From positions 22,088 to 86,087 of the forward strand of contig NZ_JPEN01000068.1 of NCBI RefSeq assembly GCF_000767835.1: DNA of 64,000 bases. The letters run 5' to 3'. Position 1 is the first letter of the stretch. Each line of letters starts with the position of its first letter. Positions 16,510 to 23,415 of the stretch are shown in pieces. The stretch comes from Streptococcus sinensis. GTDB taxonomy: Bacteria; Bacillota; Bacilli; Lactobacillales; Streptococcaceae. The position numbers were made by a program, and so were the translations under genes. The notes under the pieces are model-generated. The model had not been told where the DNA came from. It ran no database searches and saw only the letters and a list, made by a program, of their open reading frames with translations.

Positions 16510-16788
16510 TTATTTTTCTTTACTCTTCAGTTTTCGCTGCATCTTTTCCCATTCCTGAAGGATCAATCTCTCCAAATAATCTGAGGCAGATTTAGCTCTA
16601 TGATAAGCCACCAAATCTTCTAACTTATCATAACGGACATCATAATGTAGCGAGAAGGGGAAGCGACCCTTTTTATTGTAGCTATCAGGTGACTTTTGAG
16701 CTGCTTCTTTACGTCGTATTGGGGTTCGTCTTTTAGGCGACTCCTTGTCAAAGGTTTCTTTTAGTTGGGCAAAGCGATTCTCTGTCAT
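16510..16788 (-). CDS. Small ParB-like partition partner
   Basis: 92 residues, strongly basic in the N-terminal half (SPKRRTPIRRKEAAQKS) with a C-terminal half of beta-helix-helix appearance (PFSLHYDVRYDKLEDLVAYHRAKSASDYLERLI, given in two blocks of interest). The start codon overlaps the parA stop (TAATG), so translation is coupled. Position and size match the small centromere-binding proteins that partner ParA, often ribbon-helix-helix proteins. It is the best candidate to bind the palindromes around the parA promoter. Confidence 0.6.
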   Translation of the reverse strand: MTENRFAQLKETFDKESPKRRTPIRRKEAAQKSPDSYNKKGRFPFSLHYDVRYDKLEDLVAYHRAKSASDYLERLILQEWEKMQRKLKSKEK

Positions 16789-17606
16789 TAGGCTGTCTCT
16801 CCTTCCAGTACTGTTAAGATATTTTGATAGACAGTTTCTATATTATCATAAAACTTCTGATGATTTTCCTTTTGTTTGGTTGTCATAGATTCACGTTGCT
16901 CAAAGACACTTTGGTTAATCACCAAACTCTTAGCCACCAGTTCTTTCTTCTGAATGGAACCTAGGTAGGCTTCATCTTCCTGAACAACATCCAAAAACTG
17001 CTTACAGGTTTCTGTCACGTTGTTACCGTAATACTCAATTTTATTGCCAATAAGATAAGCTTCAGCTTTCACATAGCTTTTCTTTGTGATAACCTCAACT
17101 GCTTCACTCTTAATATAGTCCACAAACTTTTTAAGAGCTAACCAGGCACGAAAACCATTTGTAGAAGCATCCGTTACACCCAGGACAATATCTGAAACGG
17201 CTATAAAGTTAGCTGTCACTAAACTTTCATCATTGTGCGTATCAATCAAGATAATGTCGAACTGTTCGGCTAATTCATCATAATGCTCACTGAACCACAT
17301 AAAGAGCTGAAGATATTTATTATTTCGACTGTTGAGGTCTAATTCTTCATCAGTTAGCCGTTCGTCCCCACGAATTAAACTAAGATTATCGTTGATACGA
17401 CAAATTTCATACTCACCTGTTGTAAAAATATCATAGATAGTTTTGTCACTCGTCACATCAAAGGAATGCGTTAAATTACATTCTCTAGCCCCATCAATTA
17501 ACAAGACACGTTTCCCCATAACTCTAGACAGCCAATCTGCTTCATTATAGGTTTGGCTACTTTTTCCGCCACCACCCTTATCCAAGTTTGTTGTTTGAAT
17601 CTTCAT
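16788..17606 (-). CDS. parA: ParA-family partition ATPase
   Basis: 272 residues. A deviant Walker A motif DKGGGGKSS lies at about 9-17, and LIDTHND (about 122-128) is the second nucleotide motif. The fold is that of ParA/MinD ATPases, which segregate low-copy replicons. It starts at ATG 17606 behind GAGGGAGCC. The promoter (TTGACA, 17 bp, TAGAAT at 17664-17692) is bracketed by two GTTATATAAC palindromes. An ICE with ParA probably has a replicating, segregating circular stage. The residue before the usual Asp (LIDGARECN in place of the standard DxDPQ segment) is unusual. Confidence 0.88.
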   Translation of the reverse strand: MKIQTTNLDKGGGGKSSQTYNEADWLSRVMGKRVLLIDGARECNLTHSFDVTSDKTIYDIFTTGEYEICRINDNLSLIRGDERLTDEELDLNSRNNKYLQLFMWFSEHYDELAEQFDIILIDTHNDESLVTANFIAVSDIVLGVTDASTNGFRAWLALKKFVDYIKSEAVEVITKKSYVKAEAYLIGNKIEYYGNNVTETCKQFLDVVQEDEAYLGSIQKKELVAKSLVINQSVFEQRESMTTKQKENHQKFYDNIETVYQNILTVLEGETA

Positions 17607-17640
17607 AAGGCTCCCTCAATCATTATTTATTAGATAAATA

Positions 17641-17650
17641 GTTATATAAC
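17641..17650. repeat. GTTATATAAC palindrome, site 2
   Basis: Perfect palindrome downstream of the parA -10 box (17664-17669), at the transcription start region, extended to AAAAAGTTATATAAC on the minus strand. Confidence 0.6.
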
Positions 17651-17663
17651 TTTTTATACCTTT

Positions 17664-17692
17664 ATTCTATCTCAAATAATAATATTTGTCAA
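17664..17692 (-). promoter_or_regulatory. parA promoter
   Basis: -35 TTGACA (17687-17692), 17-bp spacer, -10 TAGAAT (17664-17669). Palindromes flank it at 17641-17650 and 17710-17719. Confidence 0.8.
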
Positions 17693-17709
17693 TAAAAAAT
17701 ACACAAATT

Positions 17710-17719
17710 GTTATATAAC
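17710..17719. repeat. GTTATATAAC palindrome, site 3
   Basis: Perfect palindrome 18 bp upstream of the parA -35 box, followed on the plus strand by TTTTTG as at several other copies. Confidence 0.6.
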
Positions 17720-17743
17720 TTTTTGTGCATTTCTTCTTGTTAA

Positions 17744-18328
17744 CTATCCAAAAGTGCCACCGATATTACCGCCAACATAATTTTTCAGCTGGATTTGATG
17801 GACTGTTGTATTGAAGTTTCCGACAAAATAACAATTATCCTCTCCGTCTTTCGTCAAGACAATCAAAAACTGAACAACGTCATCATTGTCTGATCTTGTC
17901 ACCTCTAGTTTAGAAGATTGATAACTGTACTGATTCACTAGAATGGCCATCGCCAATGTTTGAATCATCCCGTCTTGACTCATGGATAAATGATTCTCGA
18001 ACGTCCCTTTGACCTCTGTCAGATGGTTAGCTTGATGAATGGCTTTGATGGCCTCCTCAAATGCTTTTGCTACTTGTTGCTTCTGCTCCTCACTGCTTTC
18101 TGTATAGGGATGTTCTAACTTTAATTTAGCTGTTCGATAGTTCTTCTCATCAGCCGTCTCTGGCTCAGCTACTGAAGAAGGTTTAGACTCTGAAGGTCTT
18201 GTGTGTTCCGTCTGAGAATTTTCAGGTTTGTTGCTGGTGAAATTTCTGTAAACAGCTATTCCTGAAAAAAGAAGTAATAAGCTAATCACCATTACAAAAA
18301 TCATATTTTCTTTTATCCATTCTTTCAT
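17744..18328 (-). CDS. Single-pass membrane protein of transfer operon
   Basis: 194 residues from ATG 18328 (MKEWIKEN) behind AAGGATAGATCA; an upstream in-frame start lacks a site. One helix (about 11-27) is followed by a Ser/Glu/Pro linker and an extracytoplasmic domain of about 130 residues. The topology resembles the small accessory VirB8/TcpC-type subunits of Gram-positive channels, but the match is by layout only. It is the last gene after VirB1-like in the VirB3-VirB4 operon. Confidence 0.6.
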   Translation of the reverse strand: MKEWIKENMIFVMVISLLLLFSGIAVYRNFTSNKPENSQTEHTRPSESKPSSVAEPETADEKNYRTAKLKLEHPYTESSEEQKQQVAKAFEEAIKAIHQANHLTEVKGTFENHLSMSQDGMIQTLAMAILVNQYSYQSSKLEVTRSDNDDVVQFLIVLTKDGEDNCYFVGNFNTTVHQIQLKNYVGGNIGGTFG

Positions 18329-18341
18329 TGATCTATCCTTT

Positions 18342-19685
18342 TTATTTTCCGAGTTTAGGGGCTTTACCGTCTGGATAAGCAAAGGTCGTGATTTCTGCCC
18401 TTTGCTGTTCTGGGCTCCAGATACGATAGTTCCAGGTATATGGTTTTTTAAAGGAATCCCAGCCGCTTAGGGGTGTGTTCTGCTCTACTATCAAAATTGA
18501 GCCATTTTCAAAGACATGACAGACAATCCCTGTATGGCCATAGCCACCGCCGCCATTCTGAGTCGAGAAGATAGCGCCTTTCTTAGGTGTTGTTTTAACG
18601 CCATTTCCAAAGATATTAGCCCAAGCAGCTGCTTGATCTTTCCCGTTTCCACTAACGGATCCTGAATGCCCCCAGAGGTGATTTCCAAGACTAATGGTTA
18701 GGTTTACACATTGCCCATCAAACCCTGGTCCATTACCTGTGACATACCAACCTGTAGAACCAGCATACTCCATACCAAGCGTTTTTGGATCGATAATATA
18801 TTGCTTCAAGCTGTCTGGAAGATTATCAGGACTATAGCCCCATGCAGTCGCATCAGATGGAACTCGACCTGTTCCATCAGTAGCACCATTTGAAGATGAA
18901 TCGCTACAATCCTTACTCTTACTACTGGTAAAAGTATCAGATGGACCACTATCTCCAGGTGAAGATGTGGCGCCCTGATAGGGCTTTTCTCCATGAGCAC
19001 TAATAGCTTCTTTATCCAACCACTCATACTTTTTCCCAAGCGTATTGTACATATCAACCAACTTGGTTTTATAGCTGCTGTCAGTTGCCCAGCCACCGTC
19101 CGCAATGGAAGAAAGAGTTGCGATACCATCAGTGTTATTGATGGCTTTTGTATAGAGGGTTTGGTGAGCCATGAACTCAGCTTTCCCCACAATCCCTGCA
19201 TCATAACTAGCAAACCAGGTATAAGCACCACCGGTCCCATCTCCGACATTAGCTCCTGGTTTGGTTCCAGATAAGTCGATACTATTTTCTCCATAGGTCG
19301 CAATTGTGACTGGAAAGTTACTCTTACTGGAGGTTTTAACGCCTCCCATGTTGTGTGCTTGCCAAAACGATGTGCCATTAGGATTGGAGAAGTTAAACCC
19401 ATTTTCAATCATGGTCTGCGTGATGGACGCAGATGGCAAGAAGCCACCTGCTTTCCAGGAAAGAATATAGGCTTCTTTGTGTTCCTTTACAAAGGAATCA
19501 ATAGAACCATCACCTGAAGAAATAGAGGAATTAGTAGAAGCTGAAGTTGAGATCTCTGTCGTACAATTTGTCTGTGTGCCACTAACGGCTCCTAAAATAC
19601 CTGCTAGGATGGTAACTCCCACACTAATCAGAAAGACAACAGAGACTAGTGGAAGCAGTATTTTCAAGAAAACGACTTTTTTCAC
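18342..19685 (-). CDS. VirB1-like peptidoglycan hydrolase (glucosaminidase-like plus CHAP)
   Basis: 447 residues. An N-terminal helix (about 8-32) is followed by a glucosaminidase/GH73-like domain (about 60-240; ITQTMIEN, GGVKTSS, GWATDSSYKTKLV), a Ser/Asp-rich linker and a CHAP domain (about 300-435) with the catalytic Cys in GQCVNLT and the His in YGHTGIV. Such two-domain enzymes (PrgK, TcpG, Orf14 of Tn916) open the wall so the mating channel can pass. It follows VirB4 and a small membrane protein in the operon. Confidence 0.9.
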   Translation of the reverse strand: MKKVVFLKILLPLVSVVFLISVGVTILAGILGAVSGTQTNCTTEISTSASTNSSISSGDGSIDSFVKEHKEAYILSWKAGGFLPSASITQTMIENGFNFSNPNGTSFWQAHNMGGVKTSSKSNFPVTIATYGENSIDLSGTKPGANVGDGTGGAYTWFASYDAGIVGKAEFMAHQTLYTKAINNTDGIATLSSIADGGWATDSSYKTKLVDMYNTLGKKYEWLDKEAISAHGEKPYQGATSSPGDSGPSDTFTSSKSKDCSDSSSNGATDGTGRVPSDATAWGYSPDNLPDSLKQYIIDPKTLGMEYAGSTGWYVTGNGPGFDGQCVNLTISLGNHLWGHSGSVSGNGKDQAAAWANIFGNGVKTTPKKGAIFSTQNGGGGYGHTGIVCHVFENGSILIVEQNTPLSGWDSFKKPYTWNYRIWSPEQQRAEITTFAYPDGKAPKLGK

Positions 19686-19698
19686 ATCATCCCTCTTT

Positions 19699-19956
19699 CT
19701 ACCATAAGCCTAAAATCGTCTTTATAATGGCATAGAAGATTAAGAAAACAATAAAGCCAATTCCTACCTTCTTCAGACTTTTTAGGAACTCTTGATCGCG
19801 TGCTTTTTGAGCAGACAACCGCTTTGGATCCGATTCTCCTTCAGAAGCAAAATAATCCCGTTCTGCTTTCATTTTAGCCTTCGTGACCAACACATATTCA
19901 TCAAACGCTTGTTTTTTCCGACCAAAATAGCCGAGTTGATTGTTCTTTTGCGACAT
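19699..19956 (-). CDS. Small membrane protein between VirB4 and VirB1-like genes
   Basis: 85 residues: a charged cytoplasmic part (about 1-60) and one C-terminal helix (GIGFIVFLIFYAIIKTILG). It starts at ATG 19956 with an AAGGAAAGG site. No family is recognised. Position suggests a tail-anchored accessory subunit of the channel. Confidence 0.6.
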   Translation of the reverse strand: MSQKNNQLGYFGRKKQAFDEYVLVTKAKMKAERDYFASEGESDPKRLSAQKARDQEFLKSLKKVGIGFIVFLIFYAIIKTILGLW

Positions 19957-19973
19957 AAAACTTTCCTTTCCTT

Positions 19974-21923
19974 CTACTGGATACCACCATAGCGTTGTAC
20001 TTCTGGAGTTAATAATTGCTGGTTAAAGACTAAATTTCCAACTCCTGCAATATTCATAAATAACTGACCCTTAATTAAGCGTGGTAAGGTCTCAAGTTCA
20101 GATTGATTCATCGAACCTGCTAGGGCATTGGCAAGCAAAGGAATGCTTGTTTCGTCTGTCTGCGCAAACACACGGTATTGCATGAGTCCAAAGATACGCT
20201 GCACAGATGTGACGTAAGGGTCTTTATGATTTCCTGCGCCAGCTTCAAATAGGATTCCTCTAAGGGAGTTAACAGATAACACAACCCCTGCAAAATTCTC
20301 TCCCATGGAATCAATCATATCTGCTAGTAATTCCACACTGCTTTCATACTTGGGATTGATAAGAGTTTGCGCTTCACTAATGTTCACAATGTAATGTTCC
20401 ATATCCATCTCTGTTAGATTGGGGGTTGCTTTTAGTAGTTGTTTACAGCGTTTGCCGTTGTTTACAATATCAGCTGAGACCAAGGAGAGGACTGAAAAGA
20501 TTTGAGCATTAAGCAAATGTGGTGTCCCTTTTAGACCTGAAAAGTCAAAGGTCACCACTTGTTCAGAAGAAATATCCTGGAACTCTGTGGTCCCTTCAAA
20601 CATTTCTTCGTTTGTTGTTAAAAGTTCATTGAATGTTTTGTAAATACGGTTAACGGATTTGATCTCAATCTCATCAGGATTACTTTGCATCATGAGACTA
20701 CGTTTATAGTCATCCGCAAACAAAATAAAGTCTGATAAAATGGGATACTCTTCATTGACTAAATCGGTAGCTTTCAACTTCTCTGGATTGAGTTTAGGGT
20801 TGCGTGCCCATAAGCCTTCCTCAATGTAGAATTCATTTAGCATATCACCAAAGGTCGTTAAGTCATCGCCAGTCGCTTCACTGTTCAGTAGTTTGAAGAT
20901 ACTCTTGAGTTTCTGAATATGCAGGTTGTAAGATTTTTTCTTATCTATAGCCGTTCCTTCTTCATTCGTTACAGTTGGAAAAACTTGAAACATATTAATG
21001 CGATTGGCTTCTCCCGATAAGTCTAAAATGAGACCGTGCTGTTGTCTGGTTTGATCAAGAAATGTCCCGTTAGCGTCGAAGTTACGAATGTAGTTCCCTT
21101 TTGCATAGAGTCCGTCTGTATGTTTTAAAAGAAAGGAGCGTTGACCCATTTTTGGATTGCCTGAGAGAATCATAAAGGAACGCGTCCTGCGTTCATCTCG
21201 TTCTAAGAAGTTGAAATTGACGGCCCCTTTCGTCGGGGTCCAGCCCAAATAGACTCCTCGCTGATCTTCTAGCTTGGTATGATTAAAGAAATAGCCACCT
21301 GCTAGGTCATGCGCTCTAATGGGAATCCCACGTCTATGATTAGGTAAATCAATTTGATATTGTGCTGGAATAAAGGGTGCATGATACTCAAAGTCCAATT
21401 CTCCTGAGAGAATGGTTGACTTGAAGTTTGACGTCTTATCTTTAATATCCTCCACCTTCTTGAAAAGCGCTTCTTTCGTTGAGGCTGAAGAATAGTTGCG
21501 CACATACATCCCCAACATGGCGATGTTCTTCTTTTTAATATCTCGATCTAACTGAGTAAGATCCTTGATTTCATCTAATTCTTGCTGATTATCAACGATT
21601 TTACTGTTACTTGTAATACGCGTCGATTTTTCTTCTATGGAATCCTTAATCTCTTGCTTCAGCTCTTTGTTGTTGGCTCGATAAAGCGATAAGAACGAAC
21701 GGGTTCCAGGAATTAACATAAGATCTGATAGCCAAAAACGATCTAAATCTTCTGATGGATACTCGTAAAAATGAAGGGCAGTATGATATCCGTCTCCACT
21801 CATCCAAGAGCGGTCATCTTTCTTGAAATCAATATTCCCCTGTGGTTGAATCCGACTGAGAAAAGCGAGGTCATACCCTTGTGCTTTTAGCTGCCGCTGT
21901 CTGCGTTTTGATAATTCTGGCAT
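19974..21923 (-). CDS. VirB4/TrsE-type conjugation ATPase with degenerate nucleotide motifs
   Basis: 649 residues, normal for Gram-positive VirB4 proteins. The N-terminal third matches the family (LSRIQPQGNIDF, GDGYHTALHFYEYP). The ATPase part begins near 250. Where Walker A is expected it reads SGNPKMGQRSFLLKH: the invariant Lys and Ser/Thr of GxxxxGK(S/T) are Gln and Arg. Where Walker B is expected it reads YIVNISEAQTLI, with Ser in place of Asp. VirB4 normally powers pilin extraction and channel assembly. As written, this copy should bind or hydrolyse ATP poorly, while VirD4 in this element is intact. It starts at ATG 21923 behind AAGGAGAAGAGT. Confidence 0.88.
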   Translation of the reverse strand: MPELSKRRQRQLKAQGYDLAFLSRIQPQGNIDFKKDDRSWMSGDGYHTALHFYEYPSEDLDRFWLSDLMLIPGTRSFLSLYRANNKELKQEIKDSIEEKSTRITSNSKIVDNQQELDEIKDLTQLDRDIKKKNIAMLGMYVRNYSSASTKEALFKKVEDIKDKTSNFKSTILSGELDFEYHAPFIPAQYQIDLPNHRRGIPIRAHDLAGGYFFNHTKLEDQRGVYLGWTPTKGAVNFNFLERDERRTRSFMILSGNPKMGQRSFLLKHTDGLYAKGNYIRNFDANGTFLDQTRQQHGLILDLSGEANRINMFQVFPTVTNEEGTAIDKKKSYNLHIQKLKSIFKLLNSEATGDDLTTFGDMLNEFYIEEGLWARNPKLNPEKLKATDLVNEEYPILSDFILFADDYKRSLMMQSNPDEIEIKSVNRIYKTFNELLTTNEEMFEGTTEFQDISSEQVVTFDFSGLKGTPHLLNAQIFSVLSLVSADIVNNGKRCKQLLKATPNLTEMDMEHYIVNISEAQTLINPKYESSVELLADMIDSMGENFAGVVLSVNSLRGILFEAGAGNHKDPYVTSVQRIFGLMQYRVFAQTDETSIPLLANALAGSMNQSELETLPRLIKGQLFMNIAGVGNLVFNQQLLTPEVQRYGGIQ

Positions 21924-21933
21924 ACTCTTCTCC

Positions 21934-22581
21934 TTACACTTTTTCGTTCATATTGTTAAATTGCTTTATGATTTGTTCCTTCTTGATTCGGGTAATTTCT
22001 TGAGGAACAAAATCATTATTGCCATAAGACTTAGCTTTGCGAACCAAGTCATCTAACTCGCTCGTCGTTGGGGCAAAGAGCCACAGAATAAATTCTGTGT
22101 TATAGATTTCCTGTTGAATACTCTCTTCCACCTGAAGCTCATTTATGAGAATCATCTCACGATCATGCAACTGCAAGTAGCGACGTGAGTCAGGTAATAG
22201 CTTTGCCTTTTCTTGACGCACCAAACTCAAATGATGGCGGAGGTCCATCATTTGTGTATCTGTATTGGTTGGTAGGGTCGTTGTTTCAATCTGAATATCT
22301 GTATTGAAGTCCGTTAACCATTTTTCAAAATTATCAATAGTCCGTCTGATTTCATTGTAAGAGAGCGACCCTAAGTCCTTTCCTGGAATCTCCATCAGCT
22401 GAAGATAACCATAATCGACTAACTGGATGTATGCTTGACGATTATCAATAATGGATTTCACATCCAGCAATTCCACACAGGAATGGAGGTCAAAATATTC
22501 CTGGTTGCCTTTCTTATTCTCTTGTTTTCGACCTAATGGTCGCTTCGCATTAGGCCTCATTTGCGTTTGTTTAATAGCCAT
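21934..22581 (-). CDS. TrsD-like transfer protein resembling a VirB4 N-terminal domain
   Basis: 215 residues, soluble. The segment YIQLVDYGYLQLMEIPGKDL followed by NEIRRTIDNFEKWL and IQIETTTLP looks like the N-terminal domain of VirB4 proteins (the part that contacts the membrane channel). In pSK41/pGO1-type systems a TraD/TrsD protein of this size precedes VirB4 (TraE/TrsE). It overlaps the upstream gene by one base and lies 10 bp before VirB4. The separate domain may carry scaffold functions. Confidence 0.65.
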   Translation of the reverse strand: MAIKQTQMRPNAKRPLGRKQENKKGNQEYFDLHSCVELLDVKSIIDNRQAYIQLVDYGYLQLMEIPGKDLGSLSYNEIRRTIDNFEKWLTDFNTDIQIETTTLPTNTDTQMMDLRHHLSLVRQEKAKLLPDSRRYLQLHDREMILINELQVEESIQQEIYNTEFILWLFAPTTSELDDLVRKAKSYGNNDFVPQEITRIKKEQIIKQFNNMNEKV

Positions 22582-22886
22582 TAATGGTTCTCCTTTCTAT
22601 GATAATTCAGGCTGACATAGCGCTTGCGGCGTCTTCTAAAAAAGAGGAACATACTATTCCAATTCTTCTTTCCACCATTTGTCGGTAAAACTAGATACAG
22701 ACACATCAACGGTGTTAGAATCACAAAAGCAAGTAATTGCGGCCACTGGCTCGTTGGAAAAATCTTCGTTCCAATAGACACGGCTGCCACAGCTGATCCG
22801 CCTACAAAAACAATATCAGCCATCACTAACCCTATAATTTTGACTTTGGCATAAATGTCCCGTGGGACACCATATTTCTCATCCAT
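22581..22886 (-). CDS. VirB3/TrsC-like membrane protein
   Basis: 101 residues with two hydrophobic helices (about 14-40 and 48-68) and a strongly basic tail (FFRRRRKRYVSLNYHRK). Size, topology and position directly upstream of a TrsD-like and a VirB4 gene match the PrgI/TrsC/VirB3 class. It starts at ATG 22886 behind AAGGAGTTGATTAG, about 30 bp after the module promoter at 22920-22955. Confidence 0.75.
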   Translation of the reverse strand: MDEKYGVPRDIYAKVKIIGLVMADIVFVGGSAVAAVSIGTKIFPTSQWPQLLAFVILTPLMCLYLVLPTNGGKKNWNSMFLFFRRRRKRYVSLNYHRKENH

Positions 22887-22919
22887 CTAATCAACTCCTT
22901 TTCATTGGTACTTCCATCA

Positions 22920-22955
22920 TAAGAGATAATGAAATTCTTTGCATTAAGGGGACAA
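22920..22955 (-). promoter_or_regulatory. Repeated transfer promoter module, copy 1
   Basis: -35-like TTGTCC (22950-22955), 18-bp spacer with CTTAATGCA, -10-like CATTAT (22926-22931), then CTCTTA. It drives the VirB3-VirB4-VirB1-like operon. Confidence 0.75.
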
Positions 22956-22998
22956 ATCAATTCTAGCTAATGTTTAAGATGTTGATGTTACATAAGAA

Positions 22999-23008
22999 GT
23001 TATATATC
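22999..23008. repeat. GTTATATAAC-like site 4 (GTTATATATC)
   Basis: One mismatch from the palindrome, 43 bp upstream of promoter module copy 1. Confidence 0.35.
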
Positions 23009-23017
23009 TTTGTATAT

Positions 23018-23048
23018 AAAAAAGAAGCCTCAAGATGAACTTGAAACT
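23018..23048 (-). terminator. Terminator after the BRCT gene
   Basis: In the minus-strand transcript AGTTTCAAG pairs with CTTGAGGCT (two G-U pairs), followed by TTCTTTTTT. Confidence 0.65.
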
Positions 23049-23119
23049 CCTTTTTGTTAACATGAAACATACAATGTTAATAGTTTGCCTTTTTTTGAAA
23101 AAAACGTAAACACCAATAA

Positions 23120-23410
23120 CTACCTATCACACTTGAGATTTTTTACCATATTGAAAAATACATCTTCTGACAAAATAGTGATCTCTTGTCCTTCCGCTAT
23201 TCGAGCGAGAACTGCTTCATACTTCTTAGAACGCTTATCCGGTTCAAAGAGATTTAACTGCTTATGACCTGCCAGTAGAATCTCCGTTTGACTAGAAACA
23301 TACCCTTGGACAACAGCTCCTTGATTTTCTAAAAAGACAGTCACTTCTTGTCGTGTCATCGGACGTAAACTTCCTGTAATCACAATGATCTTACCAGCAA
23401 CATCAATCAT
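23120..23410 (-). CDS. Stand-alone BRCT-domain protein
   Basis: 96 residues forming a single BRCT domain: GKIIVITGSLRPMTRQEV near the N-terminus, ENQGAVVQGYVSSQTEILLAG, SKKYEAVLARIAEGQEITILSEDVFF. It is like the C-terminal domain of NAD-dependent DNA ligase LigA. BRCT domains bind DNA ends or phosphopeptides. It starts 5 bp after the VirB6-like gene in the same operon. A free BRCT protein in a transfer operon is unusual; it might act on transferred DNA or mimic part of host ligase. Confidence 0.8.
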   Translation of the reverse strand: MIDVAGKIIVITGSLRPMTRQEVTVFLENQGAVVQGYVSSQTEILLAGHKQLNLFEPDKRSKKYEAVLARIAEGQEITILSEDVFFNMVKNLKCDR

Positions 23411-23415
23411 AAGCT

